From positions 2,789,094 through 2,813,856 of the forward strand of contig NZ_LR131147.1 of the NCBI RefSeq assembly GCF_900626285.1: 24,763 nt of DNA, given 5' to 3'. A program made the translations under genes and the position numbers. Origin of the DNA: Intestinimonas massiliensis (ex Afouda et al. 2020). GTDB taxonomy: Bacteria > Bacillota > Clostridia > Oscillospirales > Oscillospiraceae. Under the pieces are notes generated by a model. It was not told the DNA's origin. It made no database searches and was given only the letters and a program-made list of their open reading frames with translations. Shown piece after piece: positions 7,786-14,601 of the stretch (position 1 is its first letter; every line of letters begins with the position of its first letter).

Positions 7786-8850
7786 TCAGCCCTTGTTCAG
7801 ATAGTTCATGATCTCCTCGGCGGTGGGGGGGCAGCCGGGCACCTGGCGGGAGGCGCAGTTGCAGCAGGCCCCCACGCCCAGGCCGTGGAATTCCACGCCC
7901 CGCCAGCCCTGGCCGATGGCGATGGGCTCGCCGGTGGGGCGGCTGTTGTACAGGGCCCGCACCAGGCTGGCGTAGCAGGCGGAGCAGGCGCTCTTGGCCT
8001 GCACGTTCCGGGTGAGGGCGGCCACCTTGCCGGAAGGGGCGGGGTACCTGGAGGCGGCGGTGGGCTGGTTGAGCTGGATGATATCCTCCGGGCCCACCTT
8101 GGTGGTGCCCGCTCCCCAACCCTCCGCCAGGCCGATGTAGGGCACCTGGTCCAGATCCAGGCCCATCAGGCGGCAGCCGTAGGCGTCGATCTGCACCGGG
8201 TCGGTGCCCAGCATCATCCGGCCGGTGGGGACGGGGTTGCCCCCCTCCTCAAAGTTCAGGTCGCCGCAGATGCTGTCCACAATGGTCAGGTCGGGCTTGA
8301 GAGCGGCGGCCAGGGCGGCGATGGGCCGCATCAGCCCCTCGGCGTGGAACTTCCGCTTCTCCTTGTCGGGCAGGCAGCCCTTGCAGTTCTTCAGGGCGCA
8401 GGTCATCACGGTCTGGCAGTGGCCCTTGAGCACCGGCAGGTTGATGAGATAGCCCGCGTCCAGGGCCCGGCAGCAGATCTCTATGGGCCGCAGGGGGGTG
8501 TTCACCCGCCGGGTCTTGTCGTGCTTCAGGTCGTACAGGGGCACGTTGTAGCGCTTGCCCACCTGGTCGTAGCCGGCGGCCCGGAAGGCCCGGCCGGTAT
8601 CGTCTCCCACCCAGGAGCCCTCGATGATGCTGATATCGGTCACGCCGTGGTCCTTCAGGTACTCGATGGCGCCGGACAGCACCCCGGCGTGGGTGGTGGC
8701 GCCGCTCTCCGGGGAGGCGGCCACCACCAGGTTGGGCTTGAGGGCCACGCTGGCTCCGGCGGGGATCTGCCCGGCCACGCCGGCCTGCTCCATCAGGGCC
8801 TTTGTCATCTCATGGGCGTCGGAGCCGAAGATTTCATAGATAACAGGCAT
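7786..8850 (-). CDS. DUF362-domain protein with C-terminal cysteine cluster
   Basis: A 354-residue protein of the DUF362 family, whose function is not established. Family-like parts are VALKPNLV (about 35-42), LINLPVLKGH with LKNCKGCLP (135-161), and the segment around IVDSICGDLNFEEGGNP (190-206). A C-terminal cysteine set, CSAC at 289-292 and CCNC at 329-332 with C340, could bind an iron-sulfur cluster or zinc. The ATG is preceded by AAGGAAGGA. It begins 22 bp after the LysR gene with no terminator between them, so the two form one transcription unit at the end of the galactarate block. A redox role would fit the anaerobic setting, but this is inference. Confidence 0.8.
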   Translation of the reverse strand: MPVIYEIFGSDAHEMTKALMEQAGVAGQIPAGASVALKPNLVVAASPESGATTHAGVLSGAIEYLKDHGVTDISIIEGSWVGDDTGRAFRAAGYDQVGKRYNVPLYDLKHDKTRRVNTPLRPIEICCRALDAGYLINLPVLKGHCQTVMTCALKNCKGCLPDKEKRKFHAEGLMRPIAALAAALKPDLTIVDSICGDLNFEEGGNPVPTGRMMLGTDPVQIDAYGCRLMGLDLDQVPYIGLAEGWGAGTTKVGPEDIIQLNQPTAASRYPAPSGKVAALTRNVQAKSACSACYASLVRALYNSRPTGEPIAIGQGWRGVEFHGLGVGACCNCASRQVPGCPPTAEEIMNYLNKG

Positions 8851-8872
8851 GGAAATCCTTCCTTTTCTTGGG

Positions 8873-9793
8873 TTAAATGAGATCTGATTTCTCCCGGCGG
8901 AAGTTGTCCGCCGCCAGGTCGATGAAATGCCGGGCCGCCTTGGAGAGGTAGTGGTTCTTCCGGCAGCACACTGCCACCTTCCAGCTGGGGCGCCCCGCCA
9001 GGCGGAAGGTGGCCACGTTCCGCCGGTCCTTGGTGTAGTAGTAGGGCATGATGGAACAGCTCAGCCCGTTTTCCACCATGGTCACGTTGGCCCGGTTGCT
9101 GGCGGTCTCCAGGAAAATGTCCGGCTTGATGCCCGCCTTCTCGAACAGGGGGTCGATGATCTCCCGCTGGGTGGACTGCCGGTAGATCAGGCAGAAGGTC
9201 AGATCCCGCAGCCGCTCCAGCTCCAGCACGGTGAGGGGCTCTCCCGGCGGGGCGGCCAGGGCCGCCAGCGGGTGGTCCCGGGGGGTGATGAGGACGAACT
9301 CCTCCTCCAGCAGGGTGGTGCCCGTCAGGCCGGGCACATCCAGGTCCTTCATGGAGACGAAACCCAGGTCCAGCTCGTCGTTCTGGAGCATCTCCAGCTG
9401 CCGCCGGACGCTGATCTCCCGGGGAATGACGTTGATCTTCGGGTAGCTCTGGTAAAACAGCGGGTACACCGTCATGAACATCTCCATGCCCCGCTCGGGC
9501 GCGAAGGCCAGGGAGAGGGTCCCCCGCTGCTGGTCGGCCATGTCGTGGATGATGCGGTAGGCCTCATCCTTCAGGGCCACCATCTGTTTGGCGTAGTCCA
9601 CATAGACCTTGCCGGCGGCGGTCAGGGAAAAGCTGGTGCGGGAGCGGTAGAACAGCTGGGTGCCCAGCTCCTTTTCCAGCTTGAGCAGCTGCTGGTCCAG
9701 GGCGGACTGGGTGATGAACAGCTTGGCGGCCGCCTTGCTGATCCCACCTTCCTGGGCAATGGTCAGAATATAGGTCATCTGTTTGACGTCCAA
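8873..9793 (-). CDS. LysR-family transcriptional regulator at the end of the galactarate block
   Basis: A 306-residue LysR-type regulator. The N-terminus reads DVKQMTYILTIAQEGGISKAAAKLF, the usual helix-turn-helix opening, followed by SALDQQLLKLEKELGTQLF. The co-inducer domain occupies about residues 90-300. The start is placed at a TTG (9793) because AAGGAGG lies eight bases upstream; a GTG nine bases earlier abuts that same ribosome site and cannot use it. The gene is separated from the glycerate kinase by a terminator but lies in the same direction, and is followed closely by the DUF362 gene. It is the best candidate regulator for the galactarate operon, in place of the sugar-diacid regulator found in E. 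coli. The effector is unknown. Confidence 0.92.
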   Translation of the reverse strand: MDVKQMTYILTIAQEGGISKAAAKLFITQSALDQQLLKLEKELGTQLFYRSRTSFSLTAAGKVYVDYAKQMVALKDEAYRIIHDMADQQRGTLSLAFAPERGMEMFMTVYPLFYQSYPKINVIPREISVRRQLEMLQNDELDLGFVSMKDLDVPGLTGTTLLEEEFVLITPRDHPLAALAAPPGEPLTVLELERLRDLTFCLIYRQSTQREIIDPLFEKAGIKPDIFLETASNRANVTMVENGLSCSIMPYYYTKDRRNVATFRLAGRPSWKVAVCCRKNHYLSKAARHFIDLAADNFRREKSDLI

Positions 9794-9818
9794 AACCCTC
9801 ACCTCCTTGCGGTCTGGA

Positions 9819-9860
9819 GAAAAAAGACGCCCCCGGCCCCATCAGGGGAGCTCGGGGGCG
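9819..9860 (-). terminator. Rho-independent terminator after the glycerate kinase gene
   Basis: Read on the minus strand, an 8-bp GC stem (9860-9853 with 9835-9828) encloses a smaller CCCC/GGGG stem and is followed, after two bases, by a run of six or more T (9825-9819). It marks the main 3' end of the tctC-to-kinase operon. The ribosome site of the LysR gene starts only about ten bases further on. Confidence 0.85.
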
Positions 9861-9875
9861 GTGTGCGCCCGATCG

Positions 9876-11108
9876 TCAGCGGCGAATCAGGAGCACAGCT
9901 ACATCGTTCACATTGGTGCCGGTGGCTCCGGTGACGATCAGCCCGCCACAGGCCTTCAGCGCCGTATAGGCATCGTTCTGGCGCAGCACGTCGTAGATGC
10001 GCACGCCCTGCCGGGCCAGCGCCTCCCGGGTGCCGTCGTCCACATAGCCGCCGGCGGCGTCGGTGGGGCCGTCGGTGCCGTCGCTGCCCACGGAGAACAC
10101 AGCGGTGTCGGTCAGACCCGCGATCCCCTCGGCGGCGGACAGGGCCAGCTCCTGGTTGCGGCCGCCCTTGCCCTTGCCCGTCAGGTGGACCACCGTCTCG
10201 CCGCCGGCCAGGAAGGCCAGGGAGCGGCCGTCGTTCTGGTGGGCCCGGGCCACGGCGGCCAGGAAGGCCCCCGCCTCACGGGCCTCGCAGTCCAGGCTGT
10301 CGGTGAGCACCATGGGCTCATAGCCCAGCTCCCGGCAGGCGGCAGCGGCGGCGGAGCACAGCTCCCGCACGCTGCCGGTGATGACGGTCTGGACGTTGTC
10401 CAGCTCCTTGGGGGTCTCCTTCTCCAGGCAGCCCGCCGCCTCCGCCGACAGGGGCAGAGCGTACTTCTCCGCGATGGCCTTCGCGTCGGCGCAGGTGGAG
10501 GAGTCGGGATAGGCCGGGCCGGAGGCGATCATGTCCAGGGGGTCGCCGATGATGTCGGACAGGACGATGGAGCACACCCGGGCGGGGGCGCAGTGCTGGG
10601 CAAAGCGTCCCCCCTTCACGGCAGACAGCCGCTTGCGGATGGTGTTCATCTCCACGATGTCCGCGCCGCAGGACAGCAGGCTCTGGGTGATCTTCTGCAG
10701 CTCGTCCTGGGGGACCAGGGGGGCCTCGAAGAGGGCGGAGCCGCCGCCGGACAGCAGAAACAGCACGGTATCCTCCGCCGTCAGGTCCTGGGTCAGGGCC
10801 AGGGCCTCCTCCGTGGCGGAGAAGGTGTCCTGGTCGGGCACGGGGTGGCCCGCCTCACGGATACGCAGCTGGCCGATGGGGCCCTGGGCATAGCCGTGCT
10901 TGGTGATGACGATGCCGCCGCTCAGCTGATCCCCCACGCAGTCATAGGCTGCGCGGGCCATGGACCAGGCCGCCTTGCCCACCGATACCAGCACCAGCCG
11001 CCCCTGGGGGAGCGGAATGTCCTTCAGGGCCCGGCGCACCGCCGCATCGGGCTGCACCGCGGCAATGGCCTGACGGACGATCTGGTCGCAGTCGTTTCTC
11101 AGTTTCAT
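9876..11108 (-). CDS. gckA: glycerate 2-kinase, MOFRL family
   Basis: A 410-residue kinase that phosphorylates D-glycerate to 2-phosphoglycerate, the last step of the galactarate route. N-terminal domain markers are SVGKAAWSMA (42-51, with the catalytic-type Lys), EAGHPVPD (85-92) and LLSGGGSAL (118-126). The C-terminal MOFRL domain has GGRNQELALS (315-324) and GSDGTDGPTDAAGG (341-354). The length is normal. The ATG at 11108 is chosen by similarity to relatives and a GGAGGT just upstream; an in-frame ATG at 11120 is possible too, though its ribosome site would be buried in a hairpin. It follows the DapA-family gene closely. E. coli uses GarK for this step, whereas this enzyme is of the GckA/TtuD type. 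Confidence 0.9.
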   Translation of the reverse strand: MKLRNDCDQIVRQAIAAVQPDAAVRRALKDIPLPQGRLVLVSVGKAAWSMARAAYDCVGDQLSGGIVITKHGYAQGPIGQLRIREAGHPVPDQDTFSATEEALALTQDLTAEDTVLFLLSGGGSALFEAPLVPQDELQKITQSLLSCGADIVEMNTIRKRLSAVKGGRFAQHCAPARVCSIVLSDIIGDPLDMIASGPAYPDSSTCADAKAIAEKYALPLSAEAAGCLEKETPKELDNVQTVITGSVRELCSAAAAACRELGYEPMVLTDSLDCEAREAGAFLAAVARAHQNDGRSLAFLAGGETVVHLTGKGKGGRNQELALSAAEGIAGLTDTAVFSVGSDGTDGPTDAAGGYVDDGTREALARQGVRIYDVLRQNDAYTALKACGGLIVTGATGTNVNDVAVLLIRR

Positions 11109-11123
11109 ACGTACCTCCATAGG

Positions 11124-11142
11124 AGCCTCCGGCGGAGGCTCA
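11124..11142 (-). promoter_or_regulatory. hairpin at the aldolase-kinase gene junction
   Basis: A perfect 8-bp inverted repeat, GAGCCTCC and GGAGGCTC with a three-base loop, spans the stop codon of the DapA-family gene and a GGAGG ahead of the kinase. In mRNA it would hide one ribosome site until a ribosome finishing the upstream gene opens it. No T run follows, so it is not a terminator. A role in translational coupling is inferred. Confidence 0.4.
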
Positions 11143-12039
11143 GATCAGGCCCGCCTCGTGCATGGTGCGGCGGAAGCCCTCTTTGGCCGCGCCCTCGGGG
11201 GTGGGCAGGTTGGGCAGATAGGGCACGCCCACGTCCCGGCCCCGCAGGGTGGCCATATCCTTGGCCGCCACGGGGAAGCTGGCCGGATCCATGGCCAGAC
11301 GGACGGGGTTCAGCTTGAACTGGGCCTCCAGGCTGCCCTTCAGGTCGCCGGCTACAAACTTATTATACACGTCCGTGATCAGTTCGGGCATAAAATTTGC
11401 GGCGGTGCACACGCCGCCCACGGCGCCGTGGCACAGGCTGGCGTACAGCAGGGTATCCTTGCCGCCGAACACCTTGAAGTCCACGTCGCGGGTGCGGCGG
11501 ATGAACTCGCTGGTCAGGGTGATGTCGCCGCTGGTGTCCTTCATGCCCACGATGTTGGGCACCTTGTGGGCCAGCTCGTCGATCAGGTCGGCGGTGAGGG
11601 TGTAGCCCACACGGCCGGGGTTGTTGTAGAGCAGCATGGGCATGTCGGGCACGCTCTCGGCGATGGTCTTGAAGTGCCGGAACAGCTCGGCATAGGTGGG
11701 CTTGAGGAACATGGGCTGGAGCACGCTGATGCCGGAGGCACCGTTGGCCGCCGCCATCTTGGCCAGGCGGCAGCACTTCTTGGTGCTGATGGCGCCGATG
11801 CCGAAGTACACGGGGACGCGGCCCGCGGCCTGATCCACCATGATCTTCAGGCCCCGCTCCATCTCGTCCTCTTCCACCATGTAGAACTCGCCGTTGCTGC
11901 CGAAGGCCAGGATGCCGGACACGCCGCCGTTGATGACGTAGTCCACCTGAGCGCGCATCTTGGCTTCGTCGATCAGCTCGTTTTCGTCAATGGGGGTCAG
12001 AATGGGCACTACCACGCCCTTGATAAAATCGGTATTCAT
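11140..12039 (-). CDS. DapA-family aldolase/lyase, probable 5-keto-4-deoxyglucarate aldolase
   Basis: A 299-residue TIM-barrel enzyme of the dihydrodipicolinate synthase / N-acetylneuraminate lyase family. The Schiff-base Lys is K167 in VGMKDTSGD, the catalytic Tyr is Y138 in LLYNNPGRVGYT, and the GTTGE-like substrate loop appears as GSNGE at 47-51. These enzymes form or cleave C-C bonds next to pyruvate. Since garD precedes it and the reductase and kinase for a C3 product flank it, the best guess is cleavage of 5-keto-4-deoxyglucarate to pyruvate and tartronate semialdehyde, the job of the unrelated GarL in E. coli. The alternative KdgD-type dehydration to 2,5-dioxopentanoate would leave the reductase and kinase without a purpose. 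The ATG has GGGGAGGGAA about ten bases upstream. Confidence 0.85.
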   Translation of the reverse strand: MNTDFIKGVVVPILTPIDENELIDEAKMRAQVDYVINGGVSGILAFGSNGEFYMVEEDEMERGLKIMVDQAAGRVPVYFGIGAISTKKCCRLAKMAAANGASGISVLQPMFLKPTYAELFRHFKTIAESVPDMPMLLYNNPGRVGYTLTADLIDELAHKVPNIVGMKDTSGDITLTSEFIRRTRDVDFKVFGGKDTLLYASLCHGAVGGVCTAANFMPELITDVYNKFVAGDLKGSLEAQFKLNPVRLAMDPASFPVAAKDMATLRGRDVGVPYLPNLPTPEGAAKEGFRRTMHEAGLI

Positions 12040-12075
12040 GACAGGTTCCCTCCCCTTCTGCCGGACCGGGTCCCC

Positions 12076-12954
12076 TTACAGGGACTCGATGCCGGTCAGC
12101 TTCTTGTAGTACTTGATGATGGAGCTGTGGTCGTCCTGGCCGCAGCCGTTGTTGTGCAGCCACTGGAAGATCTCCTGCACGGCGGCGGTCATGGGCAGGG
12201 GGGAACCCACGGTGTGGGCGCAGTCCAGAGCGTTGTTCAGGTCCTTGATGTGCAGGTCGATCTTGAAACCGGGCTTGTCGTTGCCCTCGATCATCATGGG
12301 AGCCTTGGCGTTCATGACGGTGGAACCGGCCAGGCCGCCGCGAATGGCCTCAAACACCAGCTGGGGCTCCACGCCGGCCATCTTGGCCAGGGTCAGGGCC
12401 TCGGACAGAGCCTGAATGTTGCAGGCCACGATGATCTGGTTGGCCAGCTTGGTGGTGTTGCCGGCACCCACCTCGCCGCAGCGGACCACGGAAGCACCCA
12501 TGGCGCCCAGCAGATCCTTGTACTTGTCAAAGACCTCCTGCTTGCCGCCCACCATGAAGGACAGGGTGCCGTCGATGGCCTTGGGCTCGCCGCCGGACAC
12601 GGGGGCGTCCAGCATCTCGATGTTCTTCTTGGCCAGCTCAGCGGCGATCTCCTTGGAGGCCACGGGGTTGATGGAGCTCATGTCGATGAACACGGTACCG
12701 GGCTTCATGTGGGCGGCCACGCCGTCCTCACCCAGCATCACGGCCTTGACCTGGGGGCTGTTGGGCACCATGGTCAGCACCACGTCGCAGGTCTCGCCGA
12801 TCTCGGCGTTGGTAGCGGCCTTGGCGCCGGCAGCCACCACTTCGTCCACAGCGGCCTTGTTCAGGTCGCTGACCGTCAGGTCATAGCCCGCCTTCAGCAG
12901 GTTCTTAGCCATGGGCTTGCCCATAATACCGAGACCAATCAGTCCGACTTTCAT
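12076..12954 (-). CDS. garR: tartronate semialdehyde (2-hydroxy-3-oxopropionate) reductase
   Basis: A 292-residue member of the beta-hydroxyacid dehydrogenase family, very like E. coli GarR over its whole length. The N-terminal Rossmann motif is GLGIMGKPM (7-15). The substrate-binding signature is DAPVSGGEPKAIDGT (116-130), and the catalytic Lys is K169 in GAGNTTKLANQ. The late segment FKIDLHIKDLNNAL is also typical. It reduces tartronate semialdehyde to D-glycerate with NAD(P)H, between the aldolase and the kinase of this operon. TAGGAGG lies eight bases ahead of the ATG. The gap to the preceding DUF1667 gene is 49 bp and AT-rich; no clear promoter is seen there. Confidence 0.95.
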   Translation of the reverse strand: MKVGLIGLGIMGKPMAKNLLKAGYDLTVSDLNKAAVDEVVAAGAKAATNAEIGETCDVVLTMVPNSPQVKAVMLGEDGVAAHMKPGTVFIDMSSINPVASKEIAAELAKKNIEMLDAPVSGGEPKAIDGTLSFMVGGKQEVFDKYKDLLGAMGASVVRCGEVGAGNTTKLANQIIVACNIQALSEALTLAKMAGVEPQLVFEAIRGGLAGSTVMNAKAPMMIEGNDKPGFKIDLHIKDLNNALDCAHTVGSPLPMTAAVQEIFQWLHNNGCGQDDHSSIIKYYKKLTGIESL

Positions 12955-13003
12955 AGTAATTTCCTCCTAGATATTGAAAATAGAATTTATCCAAACGGGT
13001 CGC

Positions 13004-13366
13004 TCACAGAGCGGCCACGTTTTTGGTGATGATGACGTTGGCGCCCAGGCCGCACACGTCGGGCAGGACCACCTGTCCGATGGCGGTGGGGGCCTTTACA
13101 TGGAGCTTGTTGATGGCGTCCATGACGGCGAAAATGTCCTTCTTGGGAATGGGCCGGTCCAGCCGGACGCTGACCAGGGGCAGCTCGCCCCCCTCCACCG
13201 GAATGCTGGTGGCGATGTTGCGCCGGGGATCGGTGAGCTCCTGCCGGACGTAGTCCTGACCCTTGGGGCAGGTGGCGCCCTCAATGGAGCGCACGTCGGT
13301 GCCCTCGTACTCGGCGGTGATCTCACAGCCGTTGGGGCAGATGATGCAGGTAAAGGTCCGTGTCAT
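13004..13366 (-). CDS. DUF1667 protein, small cysteine-containing oxidoreductase subunit
   Basis: A 120-residue protein of the DUF1667 family. Cysteines C7, C10 and C14 (CIICPNGC), C33 (TCPKG) and C105 (DVCGLG) are arranged as for an iron-sulfur cluster or metal site. The family is usually found next to an FAD oxidoreductase and a GlpA-like protein, as here, and is thought to be their third subunit. In this role it might take the place of GlpC in the anaerobic glycerol-3-phosphate dehydrogenase. Its ATG overlaps the stop of the FAD oxidoreductase gene (ATGA), a sign of translational coupling. Its reaction here is unknown. Confidence 0.88.
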   Translation of the reverse strand: MTRTFTCIICPNGCEITAEYEGTDVRSIEGATCPKGQDYVRQELTDPRRNIATSIPVEGGELPLVSVRLDRPIPKKDIFAVMDAINKLHVKAPTAIGQVVLPDVCGLGANVIITKNVAAL

Positions 13367-14601
13367 TGTACGCTCACCTCCAGATCTCCCGCGGTCTCCA
13401 GCTTCTCCGCAGGCACGGTGAGCTGGATCATCTCGGCGGGCAGGGCCTTGGGGAACTTCCGCCGCAGCACTTCCCGGCCGTTCTGGGTGACGGTGAGGGT
13501 GACCTTCTTCAACGGCTGGCGCACCCGCAGGGACAGGGTGAAGCTCCGGGTGCCGCTGATCCGCTGGGGGATCACGTGGCCCACGTTGGTACCGGCCTTC
13601 ACCTCCAGGGGACAGGCGGGCAGGGAGCCCTTCTGCAGGTACTCCGCCGCCGCGGCCGCCAGGGCCTCCGCCTCCAGGGAGACGAAGTCCACCAGGTCGT
13701 GGACGTGGAGCACGTTGCCGGCGGAGAACACGCCGGGAATGCTGGTCTGATAGTGCTCATCCACGAAGGCGCCCTTGGTGCGCCCGTCCACCGCCAGGCC
13801 GGAGCCGTTGGCGATGTCCCCGGCGGGGATCAGGCCCACCGACAGGATGAGGGTGTCGCAGTCCACCCGCTCCTCGGTGCCGGGGATGGGGCGGAACTTT
13901 TCGTCCACCTGGGAGATGGTGACCCCCTCCAGCCGCTCCCGGCCGTGGATGTCGGTGACGGTGTGGCTCAGGTGGAGCGGGATGTTGTAGTCGTTGAGGC
14001 ACTGCTCGATGTTCCGGGGCAGGCCGCTGGGATAGGGCTGGACCTCGTAGACACCCTTCACATGGGCCCCTTCCAGGGTCATGCGCCGGGCCATGATGAG
14101 GCCGATGTCGCCGCTGCCCAGGATCACCACTTCCCTGCCCACCATCAGGTTGCGCAGGTTGATGTACTCCTGGGCCACGCCGGCGGTGTAGATGCCGGCG
14201 GGACGGCTGCCCGGAATGGCCAGGGCGCCCCGGGTACGCTCCCGGCAGCCCATGGTCAGGATCACCGCGTCCCCCCGCAGCTTCTTCAGCCCGGCGGGGC
14301 CGGAGGCGGTGACGGTGCGGTCGGCCTCCAGGGAGAGCACCGTGGTGTCGGTGAGGCAGGTGATGCCCAGCTCCTCCGCCTGGTCCACAAACCGCTGGGC
14401 GTACTCCGGACCGGAGAGGGTCTCCCCGAACCGGGTCAGGCCGAAGCCGTCGTGGATGCACTGGCGCAGGATGCCGCCGGTGCGGTGTTCCCGCTCCAGC
14501 ACCACCACGTCGTCAATGCCCTTCTGCTTGAGCTGGATGGCCGCGGCCAGACCGGCGGGACCGCCGCCGATGACCACCGCCTGATGGCGTTCCACATTCA
14601 T
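13363..14601 (-). CDS. FAD-dependent pyridine nucleotide-disulfide-type oxidoreductase
   Basis: A 412-residue two-dinucleotide-binding-domain flavoprotein. The FAD motif GGGPAG is at 12-17, the NAD(P)-binding motif GSGDIG at 162-167, GCRERTRG at 118-125 is typical of this subgroup, and PGVFSAGNV marks the second FAD-binding region. About 80 C-terminal residues after that form a beta-rich tail. Members of this group sit between a GlpA-like protein and a DUF1667 protein and probably pass electrons between them and NAD(P). The gene overlaps both neighbours by ATGA junctions. The physiological substrate is not readable; in many genomes the trio is labelled glycerol-3-phosphate dehydrogenase-like. 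Confidence 0.88.
   Translation of the reverse strand: MNVERHQAVVIGGGPAGLAAAIQLKQKGIDDVVVLEREHRTGGILRQCIHDGFGLTRFGETLSGPEYAQRFVDQAEELGITCLTDTTVLSLEADRTVTASGPAGLKKLRGDAVILTMGCRERTRGALAIPGSRPAGIYTAGVAQEYINLRNLMVGREVVILGSGDIGLIMARRMTLEGAHVKGVYEVQPYPSGLPRNIEQCLNDYNIPLHLSHTVTDIHGRERLEGVTISQVDEKFRPIPGTEERVDCDTLILSVGLIPAGDIANGSGLAVDGRTKGAFVDEHYQTSIPGVFSAGNVLHVHDLVDFVSLEAEALAAAAAEYLQKGSLPACPLEVKAGTNVGHVIPQRISGTRSFTLSLRVRQPLKKVTLTVTQNGREVLRRKFPKALPAEMIQLTVPAEKLETAGDLEVSVQ

Noticed and set aside
12955..13003. Possible internal promoter in the AT-rich gap before garR
   Set aside because: No -35/-10 pair with acceptable spacing was found; the AT-rich bases are only suggestive.
11158..13029. Long open frame of 623 codons on the plus strand
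   Set aside because: It lies opposite the well-supported aldolase and garR genes, is rich in His, Gly and Gln from reversed GC-rich codons, and has no family motif.
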